A DNA stretch of 22,108 nucleotides from Bacilli bacterium (GTDB lineage Bacteria; Bacillota_I; Bacilli_A; RF39; UBA660). The stretch lies in contig JAAWSW010000016.1 of assembly GCA_022801735.1 (NCBI GenBank), positions 1-22,108 on the forward strand, read 5' to 3'. The position numbers and the translations under genes are program-made. The notes below the pieces were generated by a model. That model had not been told where the DNA came from. It worked only from the letters and a program-made list of their open reading frames with translations, and did not search any database. Below are positions 7,807 through 13,626 of this stretch, piece after piece (within the stretch, counting starts at the first letter, position 1; each line of letters opens with the position of its first letter).

Positions 7807-7949
7807 GGAAATGAAAAAAGGAAAGAAGAAGTGTCCACTTCTCACCCGATTACTAAAGGTGATGGGTAAATGCCAAAAAAGTTAAATAAAACTATTATGA
7901 GCATATTGTGGATACTTTTGTATTCACTTTTTTAATGGAGGTGTCTTGT
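7807..7949 (+). promoter_or_regulatory. infC leader RNA (L20-leader type attenuator)
   Basis: This untranslated leader has readable alternative folds. AGAAGT/ACTTCT (7827-7832 with 7837-7842) makes a local hairpin with loop GTCC. ACCC-ATTAC (7844-7853, one bulged G) pairs with GTGATGGGT (7859-7867). The segment 7827-7838 can instead pair for 12 positions, including G-U pairs, with 7908-7919, which is the 5' arm and loop of the terminator at 7908-7933. This is the architecture of an antiterminator. In B. subtilis the infC operon is known to be controlled by L20 through transcription attenuation; the same control is inferred here. Confidence 0.75.
7908..7933 (+). terminator. Leader terminator in front of infC
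   Basis: GTGGATAC (7908-7915) pairs over 8 positions with GTATTCAC (7920-7927), one G-U included, around a TTTT loop, followed by six T (7928-7933). It ends 4 nt before the infC Shine-Dalgarno and is expected to cut transcription when the antiterminator does not form. Confidence 0.75.
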
Positions 7950-8480
7950 ATCGCAAGCAAAGGTAAAGATTTATTTATAAACGAACAAATTCGTGCTAAA
8001 GAAGTAATGGTAATAGGTCCAAATGGAGAACAATTAGGTGTAAAAGCAATTAAGGATGCGCTAACACTTGCATCATATGCTGGTTTTGACCTAGTATTAA
8101 TGAATCCAAAAGGAACTCCACCAGTATGTAAAATAATGGATTATAATCGTTATAAATATGATCAAAAGAAAAAACAAAAAGAAAATATGAAGAGACAAAG
8201 AGAAGCAAATCTAGAAATGAAAGAGTATAGATTATCTGTCTCAATTGATATTCATGACTTTAATACGAGAGTAAACAATGCTACTAAGTATTTACAAAAA
8301 GGACATAAAGTAAAAGTAACAGTTCGTTTTAAAGGAAGAGAAATGGCTCATACCAATCTTGGTAAAGATGTACTTGTACGCTTTTCAGAAGCCACAAAAG
8401 AAGTGGCAACTATTGAACAACAGCCAAAATTAGATGGTCGTTTCATGACAATGATACTTGCACCAATCAAAGAAAAATAG
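7950..8480 (+). CDS. infC: Translation initiation factor IF-3 with ATC start codon
   Basis: 176 aa when started at ATC 7950, six bases after GGAGGTG (7937-7943). The frame stays open to a GTG at 7908, but that GTG is the first base pair block of the terminator stem and an ATG at 7935 overlaps the Shine-Dalgarno, so neither is credible. From 7950 the protein reads (M)ASKGKDLFINEQIRAKEV, the expected IF-3 start; the N-domain has VIGPNGEQLGV, the linker is the Lys-rich KKKQKENMKRQREANLEMKE and the C-domain ends MTMILAPIKEK. IF-3 binds the 30S subunit, blocks subunit joining and rejects non-standard start codons, so its own ATC start permits negative feedback, as known for E. coli infC (AUU). Confidence 0.95.
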   Translation: MASKGKDLFINEQIRAKEVMVIGPNGEQLGVKAIKDALTLASYAGFDLVLMNPKGTPPVCKIMDYNRYKYDQKKKQKENMKRQREANLEMKEYRLSVSIDIHDFNTRVNNATKYLQKGHKVKVTVRFKGREMAHTNLGKDVLVRFSEATKEVATIEQQPKLDGRFMTMILAPIKEK

Positions 8481-8490
8481 GAGGAACATT

Positions 8491-8691
8491 ATGGCAAATA
8501 AAGTTAAAAACAAAACTCATAAAGGGTTATCAAAAGTTATTAAAAAAAGAAAAGGTGGTTCTTATAAATACCAACCTGCAAACAAAAACCATAAATTAAC
8601 ACACAAAAGTAATGCTTCAAGAAGAAGAAGACATCACGAATCAGAATTAGCAAGTTCAGATATAAAAAGAGTTAAAGACATTTTAAAGTAA
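8491..8691 (+). CDS. rpmI: 50S ribosomal protein L35
   Basis: 66 aa. The ATG at 8491 follows TAGGAGG with proper spacing, while an upstream in-frame ATG at 8458 lies within infC and would add residues foreign to the family. The product MANKVKNKTHKGLSKVIKKR is very basic, with the L35 pattern KSNASRRRRHHESELAS. It sits 10 nt after infC and 20 nt before rplT, the standard operon order. L35 is an early-assembly component of the large subunit. Confidence 0.95.
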   Translation: MANKVKNKTHKGLSKVIKKRKGGSYKYQPANKNHKLTHKSNASRRRRHHESELASSDIKRVKDILK

Positions 8692-8711
8692 GATAGAGGA
8701 GGAAAATATAT

Positions 8712-9248
8712 ATGACAAGAGTTAAAGGTGGTACTATAAGTCGTGCCCGTCATAAAAAGGCTTTAAAACAAGCTAAAGGATATTTTGGAAGTAAACATAA
8801 ACTATATAAAACTGCAAAAGAACAAGTAAGACATTCAATGATGTATGCTTACAGAGATAGAAGAACTAAAAAAAGAGATTTCAGAAAATTATGGATTACA
8901 AGAATCAATGCTGCTTGTAGACAAAATGAAATTAGTTATTCTAAATTCATTAATGGTTTATCAAAAGCAGGAGTTGAAATCAATAGAAAAATGTTATCAG
9001 AAATCGCTATTGATGATCCAAAAACATTTGCTGGTTTAGTAGAAACTGCAAAAAAAGCCTTAGATGGAAAAGCAGTTAAAACTGAAACAAAAGTAGAAGT
9101 TAAAGAAGAAACTAAAAAAGAAACAAAAATAGAAGCAACAGATATTTCAAAATTAACAGTAGCAGAACTTAAAGCAATGGCAAAAGAAAAAGGTATCGAA
9201 GGATACACTACAATGAAAAAAGCAGAATTAGTAGACGCATTAAAATAA
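8712..9248 (+). CDS. rplT: 50S ribosomal protein L20 with extra C-terminal Rho-N/SAP-like domain
   Basis: 178 aa, ATG behind AGAGGAGG. Residues 1-118 are an ordinary L20 ([25 protein letters not shown], then [22 protein letters not shown]), which nucleates early 50S assembly on 23S rRNA and in Bacillus represses the infC operon. Most L20 proteins end near residue 118. Here a Lys/Glu/Thr-rich linker (about 119-144) leads to residues 145-178, [20 protein letters not shown]...[10 protein letters not shown], which fits the helix-turn-helix pattern of Rho N-terminal/SAP-type nucleic-acid-binding motifs. The reading frame is continuous and the terminator stem includes the last codons, so the extension is genuine and not a frameshift. 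Its role is unknown. Confidence 0.95.
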   Translation: MTRVKGGTISRARHKKALKQAKGYFGSKHKLYKTAKEQVRHSMMYAYRDRRTKKRDFRKLWITRINAACRQNEISYSKFINGLSKAGVEINRKMLSEIAIDDPKTFAGLVETAKKALDGKAVKTETKVEVKEETKKETKIEATDISKLTVAELKAMAKEKGIEGYTTMKKAELVDALK

Positions 9249-9258
9249 TGCGTTTTTT
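9235..9258 (+). terminator. Intrinsic terminator of the infC operon
   Basis: ACGCATTA (9235-9242) pairs perfectly with TAATGCGT (9246-9253) around AAA, followed by T residues to 9258. The rplT stop codon lies in the 3' arm. Confidence 0.88.
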
Positions 9259-9264
9259 ATTTAC

Positions 9265-9290
9265 AAAAAAAGAGTTATCAAAATAACTCT
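9265..9290 (-). terminator. Intrinsic terminator of the minus-strand metallopeptidase gene
   Basis: AGAGTTAT (9271-9278) and ATAACTCT (9283-9290) form an 8-bp stem with a 4-nt loop. Read on the minus strand the stem is followed by T residues (A run 9265-9271 on the plus strand). The stop codon of the minus-strand gene is within the stem. Confidence 0.82.
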
Positions 9291-10272
9291 ATTGGTAATG
9301 ACTAACGTCCTTTGCCATCCTTTTTATTAAAGTGGTTCCTTTTTCCAAAGTTGCTTCATATTTTTCTAAAACATCATCTAAAGTATATTTACTGCAAAAT
9401 ATAGAATTAATATCAGAGTCCATTTCTTTTCTTATGCTTCCATTACCCTTAAAATAGATTTCAAACAAACATGCAGCCAGCAATGTAGAAATTATATACT
9501 TGTTAAAATCTAATATGGCCACAGGATTTTTATTTTCAAAAGTATAAGCCTCTCTATATAAAATATCCCTTTTTGTTGTAAGAATTCTTTTAAGTATTTT
9601 TAAATCTTGTAATCTAGAATCGCCCAAGTCCATAGTGGTTACCCATTCCATAAATATAGATATTACCTCATCATATAGTTGGTTACTAGTGTAACCTTTA
9701 TTTCTATAGTTTAAAGCATGGTACATTTCATGAACATAGGTACAGATACCAAAATCAGTAACAGGACCTTGAAGTTTTATTTTAGATATAACTAAAGGAA
9801 GTTGCTTATAAAAGTCAGTCCCATCAAATTTGTCGCCATAAAAATTAGTGACAGATGTAGACCCATTAGAATTTTCAAACAAATCAAACTCTAATGGAAT
9901 TTCAGTAACCTTTCTTAAATCAATATTATCATATACATATTCAACAATGTCTGTCAAAATATCTTTGTCAGGTGATTTACCAAATTGTTCCCATAAATAA
10001 GTATTAAAATAATGACCATGAACATATGGAACCCTAATATCAATCCCATCAGTATGTTTTTCTACAGTTTCCTTGCCAGATTTCAATACTTTATCAATAT
10101 TAATATAAGGTAAATTTAATATTATAGGATTTCGTTTAGGAAGATTATGCATAAAGAAATCAACTAAACTGCTGTAATCATTAGTATTGAAAAAAGCGCT
10201 TTCATATTCAGAAAAACCTTTTAGTGCAAGTTTTCTTTCAAGGTTTTTTTTATCCTTTTCATCTAATTCCAT
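9289..10272 (-). CDS. Putative HExxH zinc metallopeptidase
   Basis: 327 aa on the minus strand, ATG at 10270-10272 with a run of eight G as Shine-Dalgarno. The motif H181-E-M-Y-H185 in ICTYVHEMYHALNYR is a zinc-binding HExxH; E209 in ISIFMEW, 24 residues later, is a plausible third ligand as in M3-like gluzincins, with E202 as an alternative. There is no signal peptide or membrane anchor, so a cytoplasmic enzyme is expected. The N-terminal 170 residues show no motif I recognise. The substrate is unknown. It is a single-gene unit inserted between the infC operon and secE, with its own consensus promoter and terminator. I cannot name a family more precisely. Confidence 0.75.
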   Translation of the reverse strand: MELDEKDKKNLERKLALKGFSEYESAFFNTNDYSSLVDFFMHNLPKRNPIILNLPYINIDKVLKSGKETVEKHTDGIDIRVPYVHGHYFNTYLWEQFGKSPDKDILTDIVEYVYDNIDLRKVTEIPLEFDLFENSNGSTSVTNFYGDKFDGTDFYKQLPLVISKIKLQGPVTDFGICTYVHEMYHALNYRNKGYTSNQLYDEVISIFMEWVTTMDLGDSRLQDLKILKRILTTKRDILYREAYTFENKNPVAILDFNKYIISTLLAACLFEIYFKGNGSIRKEMDSDINSIFCSKYTLDDVLEKYEATLEKGTTLIKRMAKDVSHYQ

Positions 10273-10303
10273 AATATCCCCCCCCTTAATAACGATAGAA
10301 CAT

Positions 10304-10331
10304 ATTATACTAAAACAACATTATTTGTCAA
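10304..10331 (-). promoter_or_regulatory. Minus-strand consensus promoter of the metallopeptidase gene
   Basis: On the minus strand TTGACA (10331-10326), a 16-bp spacer and TATAAT (10309-10304), both perfect. The transcript would start near 10297, with a leader of about 25 nt that contains the poly-G tract. Confidence 0.85.
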
Positions 10332-10343
10332 TAATTATTGACA
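10326..10343. repeat. 18-bp perfect palindrome holding two divergent -35 boxes
   Basis: TGTCAATAATTATTGACA is its own reverse complement. Each arm is the TTGACA box of one of the two divergent promoters, and the boxes are only 6 bp apart, so two polymerases could not occupy both at once. Confidence 0.9.
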
Positions 10344-10366
10344 TTTATATAGGGCTGTGCTATTAT
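10338..10366 (+). promoter_or_regulatory. Extended -10 promoter of secE-nusG
   Basis: TTGACA (10338-10343), a 17-bp spacer and TATTAT (10361-10366) with the extended -10 dinucleotide TG at 10358-10359. Transcription would start near 10373, about 70 nt before secE. Confidence 0.85.
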
Positions 10367-10444
10367 TTACTTAGACACAGAAAGAAGTGTTTTTTATTTG
10401 AAAAAATATAAATAAAAGACATATTATTTAAAGTAGGTGAATAT

Positions 10445-10633
10445 ATGGAAAAAGTAAAGAAATTTTTTGCTGGTGTCAAAAAAGAAATGTCTAGAGTAAG
10501 ATGGCCACAAAAGAAAGAAATGATAAAATACTCAGTTGCAGTACTTGTATGTATTATAGTATTTGCTATATTCTTTGTTGCTTCAGATTTTATAATCGCT
10601 GGTGCTAGAACATTTGCGGAGGGATTAAAATAA
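10445..10633 (+). CDS. secE: Preprotein translocase subunit SecE
   Basis: 62 aa, ATG behind TAGGTGA. It is the short single-span form typical of Gram-positives: an amphipathic N-terminal helix (VKKFFAGVKKEMSRVRWPQKKEM, including the conserved VRWP) and one membrane helix (about 28-52). SecE clamps SecY in the protein-export channel. The stop codon overlaps the nusG start in TAATG, so the two are translationally coupled; secE-nusG is the usual order. In many Firmicutes rpmG precedes secE, but here rpmG lies with efp. Confidence 0.95.
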   Translation: MEKVKKFFAGVKKEMSRVRWPQKKEMIKYSVAVLVCIIVFAIFFVASDFIIAGARTFAEGLK

Positions 10634-11157
10634 TGCAAAAAGAATGGTATGTAGTTAACACTTATTCAGGGCATGAGGATAAGGTAAAAGAAAGGCTAGA
10701 AATGCGTGCAACATCAACTGGAATGGAAGACTATATTTTAAGAGTAGTAGTACCTTCTCAAACAGAAATTGATGAAAAAGGAAAAGAAAAAGTAAAAAAA
10801 ATGTTCCCAGGGTATATACTAGTAGAGATGATAATGACTGATGAAGCTTGGTTTGTTGTTCGTAATACACCAGGTGTTACAGGATTTATCGGTTCATCAG
10901 GAAAAGGAGCAAAACCTTTCCCATTAACACCAATGGAAGTAGATCACATTTTAGGTTCAATGGGTATGAGCAGATTAGATATCGCTAATGAATTAAAAGA
11001 GGGCGATAAAGTAGAAGTAATAGATGGACCATTTACTAATATGTATGGAACAGTAAAATCATTAGATTTTGAAAACACTAAATTAGAAGTCGCTTTAGAC
11101 CTATTTGGACAAGAAACAATTGTCGAATTAGAATTATCACAAATTAGCAAATCATAG
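10633..11157 (+). CDS. nusG: Transcription termination/antitermination factor NusG
   Basis: 174 aa, about the usual length. The ATG overlaps the secE stop by 1 nt and follows GGAGGG. The NGN domain (about 1-115) begins KEWYVVNTYSGHEDKVKERLE and contains MFPGYILVEM and the WFVVRNTPGVTGFIG block. The KOW domain (about 122-172) contains EGDKVEVIDGPFTNMYGTV. NusG binds the polymerase clamp next to the RNA exit and active-site cleft, modulates pausing and couples transcription to translation. Its partner subunits are encoded downstream in the same window. Confidence 0.97.
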   Translation: MQKEWYVVNTYSGHEDKVKERLEMRATSTGMEDYILRVVVPSQTEIDEKGKEKVKKMFPGYILVEMIMTDEAWFVVRNTPGVTGFIGSSGKGAKPFPLTPMEVDHILGSMGMSRLDIANELKEGDKVEVIDGPFTNMYGTVKSLDFENTKLEVALDLFGQETIVELELSQISKS

Positions 11158-11186
11158 TTTACAAAAAGGCCAAAATGTGATATTAT
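11158..11186 (+). promoter_or_regulatory. Extended -10 promoter of rplK-rplA
   Basis: TTTACA (11158-11163), a 17-bp spacer and TATTAT (11181-11186) preceded by TGA at 11178-11180. It starts at the base after the nusG stop codon. Expected transcript start is near 11193. Confidence 0.75.
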
Positions 11187-11192
11187 TAAAAG

Positions 11193-11279
11193 GCTATATT
11201 ATGTTTAATATAGATTTAGGTGGGAGCCAAAGATGCATTAAAACCGCCGGCGCGGAAAAATATATAGGAGGTGTTTTTC
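11193..11279 (+). promoter_or_regulatory. rplK leader RNA with L1-stalk-like site
   Basis: The leader opens with a perfect 8-bp hairpin, CTATATTA (11194-11201) with TAATATAG (11206-11213). Then GGTGG (11219-11223) can pair with CCGCC (11244-11248), one G-U included, enclosing GGAGCC...GATGCATT, which resembles the GTGGGAG motif of L1-binding mRNA sites. CCGC/GCGG (11244-11247, 11252-11255) is an alternative pairing. This GC-rich patch stands out in an AT-rich genome. Autogenous repression by L1 is known for rplK-rplA in E. coli; here it is inferred from the structure. Confidence 0.6.
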
Positions 11280-11702
11280 GTGGCAAACTTAGTTAATAAA
11301 ATAAAATTACAAATTCCTGCAGGAAAAGCTACACCTGCTCCACCAGTTGGAACAGTTTTAGGACCAGCCGGAATTAATTTACAAGATTTCTGTACAAAGT
11401 ATAACGATGCAACAAGAGATAAAATGGGAGATATTTTACCAGTTGAAATTAATGTCTATGAAGATAGATCATTCGACTTCGTAATTAAAACTCCACCTGC
11501 TGCATTCTTACTTAAGAAAGTTAGTAAAATAAATAAAGGTTCAGTAAAAGGTAAAAACGAAATCGTTGGAACAATTACTGAAGCACAGCTAAAAGAAATT
11601 GCTGAGATAAAACTTCCAGATTTAAATTGCTATACCGTAGAAGACGCTATGAAAATAGTTGAAGGTACCGCTTTAAATATGGGAATAAAAGTAGAAAGAT
11701 AA
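11280..11702 (+). CDS. rplK: 50S ribosomal protein L11
   Basis: 140 aa from a GTG at 11280, placed correctly after AGGAGGTG (11266-11273); the in-frame GTG at 11271 is part of that Shine-Dalgarno. The N-domain reads [28 protein letters not shown] and the rRNA-binding C-domain begins near residue 72. L11 forms the GTPase-associated centre of the 50S subunit with 23S rRNA and the L10-L12 stalk. One oddity is Thr25 where PPVGPALG normally has Pro; the proline-rich helix is the contact surface for thiostrepton-type drugs. The gene is followed 87 nt later by rplA with an L1-type site between. Confidence 0.97.
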   Translation: MANLVNKIKLQIPAGKATPAPPVGTVLGPAGINLQDFCTKYNDATRDKMGDILPVEINVYEDRSFDFVIKTPPAAFLLKKVSKINKGSVKGKNEIVGTITEAQLKEIAEIKLPDLNCYTVEDAMKIVEGTALNMGIKVER

Positions 11703-11720
11703 TTAAAATAATAAAAAATT

Positions 11721-11780
11721 ACATAGGTAATACCTATGTGGGAGGATTACGCATCTAATTCCACTATAACCACATAAGGA
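11721..11780 (+). promoter_or_regulatory. L1-binding-type site in front of rplA
   Basis: Two exclusive folds are visible. ACATAGGT (11721-11728) pairs perfectly with ACCTATGT (11732-11739). Alternatively ATGTGG (11736-11741), followed by GAGG, pairs with CCACAT (11770-11775), directly before the rplA Shine-Dalgarno AAGGAGG. The ATGTGGGAGG...CCACAT element resembles the 23S rRNA L1 site and the known L1 operators, so translational feedback by L1 is likely. Confidence 0.65.
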
Positions 11781-11789
11781 GGTAAAACA

Positions 11790-12485
11790 ATGAAAAAAGG
11801 TAAAAAATATACTGAAGCTGCTAAAAAAGTTGAAAAAAATAAATTATATACAAAAGAAGAAGCAGTTAAGTTAGTTAAAGAAACTTCAGTAACTAGTTTT
11901 GATGCAACAGTAGAACTTGCTATGCGTTTAAACTTAGATACAAAAAAAGCTGATCAACAATTAAGAGGAGCAATCGTACTTCCAAAAGGAACAGGAAAAA
12001 CTAAAAAAATATTAGTAATCGCTAAAGGTGAGGCTGCTAAAGCTGCTAAAGAAGCAGGTGCAGACTACGTTGGAGATACTGATATGTTAGAAAAAATCGA
12101 AAAAGAAAATTGGTTCGATTTCGATTCATTAATTGCAACTCCAGATATGATGCCAGCATTAGGTAAAATTGGACGTATCTTAGGTCCAAAAGGTTTAATG
12201 CCAAACCCTAAAACTGGAACAGTTACAGTTGATACTAAAAAAGCTGTAGAAGAAGTTAAAAAAGGACGTGTAGAATATCGTACAGATTCATATGGTAACG
12301 TACACGTTGCAATTGGTAAAGTTTCTTTCACAGAAGAAGATTTACTAGAAAACTTAAATGCCTTTGTATCATTAATTGCTAAAAGCAAACCATCAGTTGT
12401 AAAAGGAACTTATATCAAAAATATATCAGTTGCTTCAACTATGGGGCCTGGAGTAAAAATTGATACAAATAGTTTTGACTTTTAA
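11790..12485 (+). CDS. rplA: 50S ribosomal protein L1
   Basis: 231 aa, the normal length, ATG behind AAGGAGG. It shows the L1 landmarks [19 protein letters not shown], a [15 protein letters not shown] block, [28 protein letters not shown] (about 119-146) and the closing [22 protein letters not shown]1 forms the mobile stalk that moves deacylated tRNA out of the E site and in many bacteria represses its own operon by binding the mRNA. Matching mRNA sites are seen before both rplK and rplA. The -35 box of the next promoter lies in its last codons. Confidence 0.97.
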   Translation: MKKGKKYTEAAKKVEKNKLYTKEEAVKLVKETSVTSFDATVELAMRLNLDTKKADQQLRGAIVLPKGTGKTKKILVIAKGEAAKAAKEAGADYVGDTDMLEKIEKENWFDFDSLIATPDMMPALGKIGRILGPKGLMPNPKTGTVTVDTKKAVEEVKKGRVEYRTDSYGNVHVAIGKVSFTEEDLLENLNAFVSLIAKSKPSVVKGTYIKNISVASTMGPGVKIDTNSFDF

Positions 12486-12503
12486 AAGTCATTATGATAT
12501 AAT
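12475..12503 (+). promoter_or_regulatory. Extended -10 promoter of rplJ-rplL
   Basis: TTGACT (12475-12480), a 17-bp spacer and TATAAT (12498-12503) preceded by TGA (12495-12497). The -35 box is inside rplA. Transcription would start near 12510, about 146 nt before rplJ. Confidence 0.85.
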
Positions 12504-12524
12504 TAAAACGTTCAGAAATAATGC

Positions 12525-12614
12525 CGTAGACAGTAGGTGCATATAATGCTTAATTCCCTACCGAGGATACTTATTTTATAAGTCTTTTCGCCCTGTCTAT
12601 GATGGGGCTTTTTT
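12525..12614 (+). promoter_or_regulatory. L10 leader RNA with attenuator
   Basis: The order CGTAGACAG (12525-12533), TAGG with CCTA (12534-12537, 12557-12560), GCAT with ATGC (12539-12542, 12546-12549), CCGAGG and CTGTCTATG (12593-12601) matches the known L10 leader of Firmicutes. The outer helix 12525-12533 with 12593-12601 has nine pairs. It excludes a terminator, GCCCTGT (12590-12596) with ATGGGGC (12602-12608) followed by six T. Binding of the L10-L12 complex would thus switch between read-through and termination upstream of rplJ. Confidence 0.85.
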
Positions 12615-12655
12615 ACGGAATTATATAGAAAAAATTATATAAGGAGGTGCAGAAG

Positions 12656-13150
12656 TTGGCTAATCAAAAAATCTTAGATAAAAAACAAGAAATAATCGAT
12701 GAAATTAGTGCAAAAACAAAAGACTCTAGTTCAGTAGTATTCTTTGAATATCAAGGGCTAACAGCAATGGAAACAAATGCATTAAGAAGATTATTAAGAG
12801 AAACAGATTCAGATTTCAAAATCTATAAGAACACTTTAGTTAAAAGGGCTTTAGATACATTGAAAATTGATTTGACAGAACATTTAGAAGGACCAAAAGC
12901 CGTTGCTTTCAGTAGCGATGCTGTTGCTCCAATAAAGGTTCTAAGTGATTTCGCTAAAAAACATCCAGCGTTAGTTTTAAAAGTTGGTATTGTTGAAGGT
13001 GAAATAGCTGACGAAGCAAAATTAAAAGAATTATCTGCTATCCCATCAAGAGAAGGACTACTTACAATGCTTGCTGGTGGTTTAATGGGAACAGTAAGAG
13101 ATTTATCAATCAGCTTAGACTTATATGCAAAAGAGTTAGAAGAAAAATAA
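12656..13150 (+). CDS. rplJ: 50S ribosomal protein L10
   Basis: 164 aa from a TTG start at 12656, eight bases after the core of AAGGAGGTG (12641-12649); the in-frame GTG at 12647 belongs to the Shine-Dalgarno. The protein starts (M)ANQKILDKKQEIIDEI and has the L10 blocks FFEYQGLTAMETNALRRLLRE, DFKIYKNTLVKRAL and IPSREGLLTMLAGGLMGTV. Its C-terminal helix carries L12 dimers, forming the stalk that recruits translational GTPases. With L12 it is the expected ligand of the leader just upstream. Confidence 0.96.
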   Translation: MANQKILDKKQEIIDEISAKTKDSSSVVFFEYQGLTAMETNALRRLLRETDSDFKIYKNTLVKRALDTLKIDLTEHLEGPKAVAFSSDAVAPIKVLSDFAKKHPALVLKVGIVEGEIADEAKLKELSAIPSREGLLTMLAGGLMGTVRDLSISLDLYAKELEEK

Positions 13151-13181
13151 AAATAAATAAAATTGAAGGAGGAAAAGTAAA

Positions 13182-13550
13182 ATGGCAAAATTTACAAAAG
13201 ATGAATTTATCAGTGGATTAAAAGAAATGACTATTCTTGAAGTTAAAGAATTAGTAGACGCAATGAAGGAGGAATTTGGTGTTGATCCAAGCGCTGTAGC
13301 TGTTGCTGCTGCACCTGCTGCTGCTGAAGAAGCATCAGGACCAAGTACAGTTACTGTAGTATTAGCTAATGCTGGTGGAAACAAAATCCCAGTAATCAAA
13401 TTAGTTCGTGAATACACAGGATTAGGATTAAAAGAAGCTAAAGAAATCGCTGATAACGGTGGAAATATTAAAGAAAACATCAGTTCAGATGAAGCAAATG
13501 AAATCAAAGCTGCATTTGAAGAAGCTGGTGCAACTATAGAAATTAAATAA
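13182..13550 (+). CDS. rplL: 50S ribosomal protein L7/L12
   Basis: 122 aa, ATG after GGAGG. The N-terminal dimerisation domain (1-34, TKDEFISGLKEMTILEVKELVDAMKEEFGV) is followed by an Ala-rich flexible hinge (about 35-52) and the C-terminal factor-binding domain containing KIPVIKLVREYTGLGLKEAKEIAD. It is present in several copies on the L10 stalk and stimulates EF-Tu and EF-G. It is 31 nt after rplJ in the same transcript and is followed by a 12-bp hairpin that may cut or trim the transcript. Confidence 0.97.
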   Translation: MAKFTKDEFISGLKEMTILEVKELVDAMKEEFGVDPSAVAVAAAPAAAEEASGPSTVTVVLANAGGNKIPVIKLVREYTGLGLKEAKEIADNGGNIKENISSDEANEIKAAFEEAGATIEIK

Positions 13551-13568
13551 TTAAAACGAAAATAAGGT

Positions 13569-13600
13569 AAGCCTGCATTTTGAAATATAAATGCGGGCTT
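13569..13600 (+). terminator. Hairpin after rplL, possible partial terminator
   Basis: AAGCCTGCATTT (13569-13580) pairs over 12 positions (one G-U) with AAATGCGGGCTT (13589-13600) around TGAAATAT. The tract after it (TAGCTGTTTATT) is only moderately T-rich, so it may be a partial terminator or an RNA-processing/stability element lowering expression of the downstream genes. Confidence 0.55.
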
Positions 13601-13626
13601 TAGCTGTTTATTAAAAGGAGAATAAA

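Noticed and set aside
7908..7949. Upstream start of infC (GTG at 7908 or ATG at 7935)
   Set aside because: 7908 begins the terminator stem and 7935 overlaps the Shine-Dalgarno; the added residues DTFVFTFLMEVS do not belong to IF-3.
8845..9039. Alternative 64-codon frame inside rplT
   Set aside because: It is a shifted frame within a well-supported gene and has no ribosome site or recognisable product.
10374..10391. ACAC...GTGT plus T run in the secE leader as an attenuator
   Set aside because: The stem is only 4 bp with an 8-nt loop, too weak to terminate.
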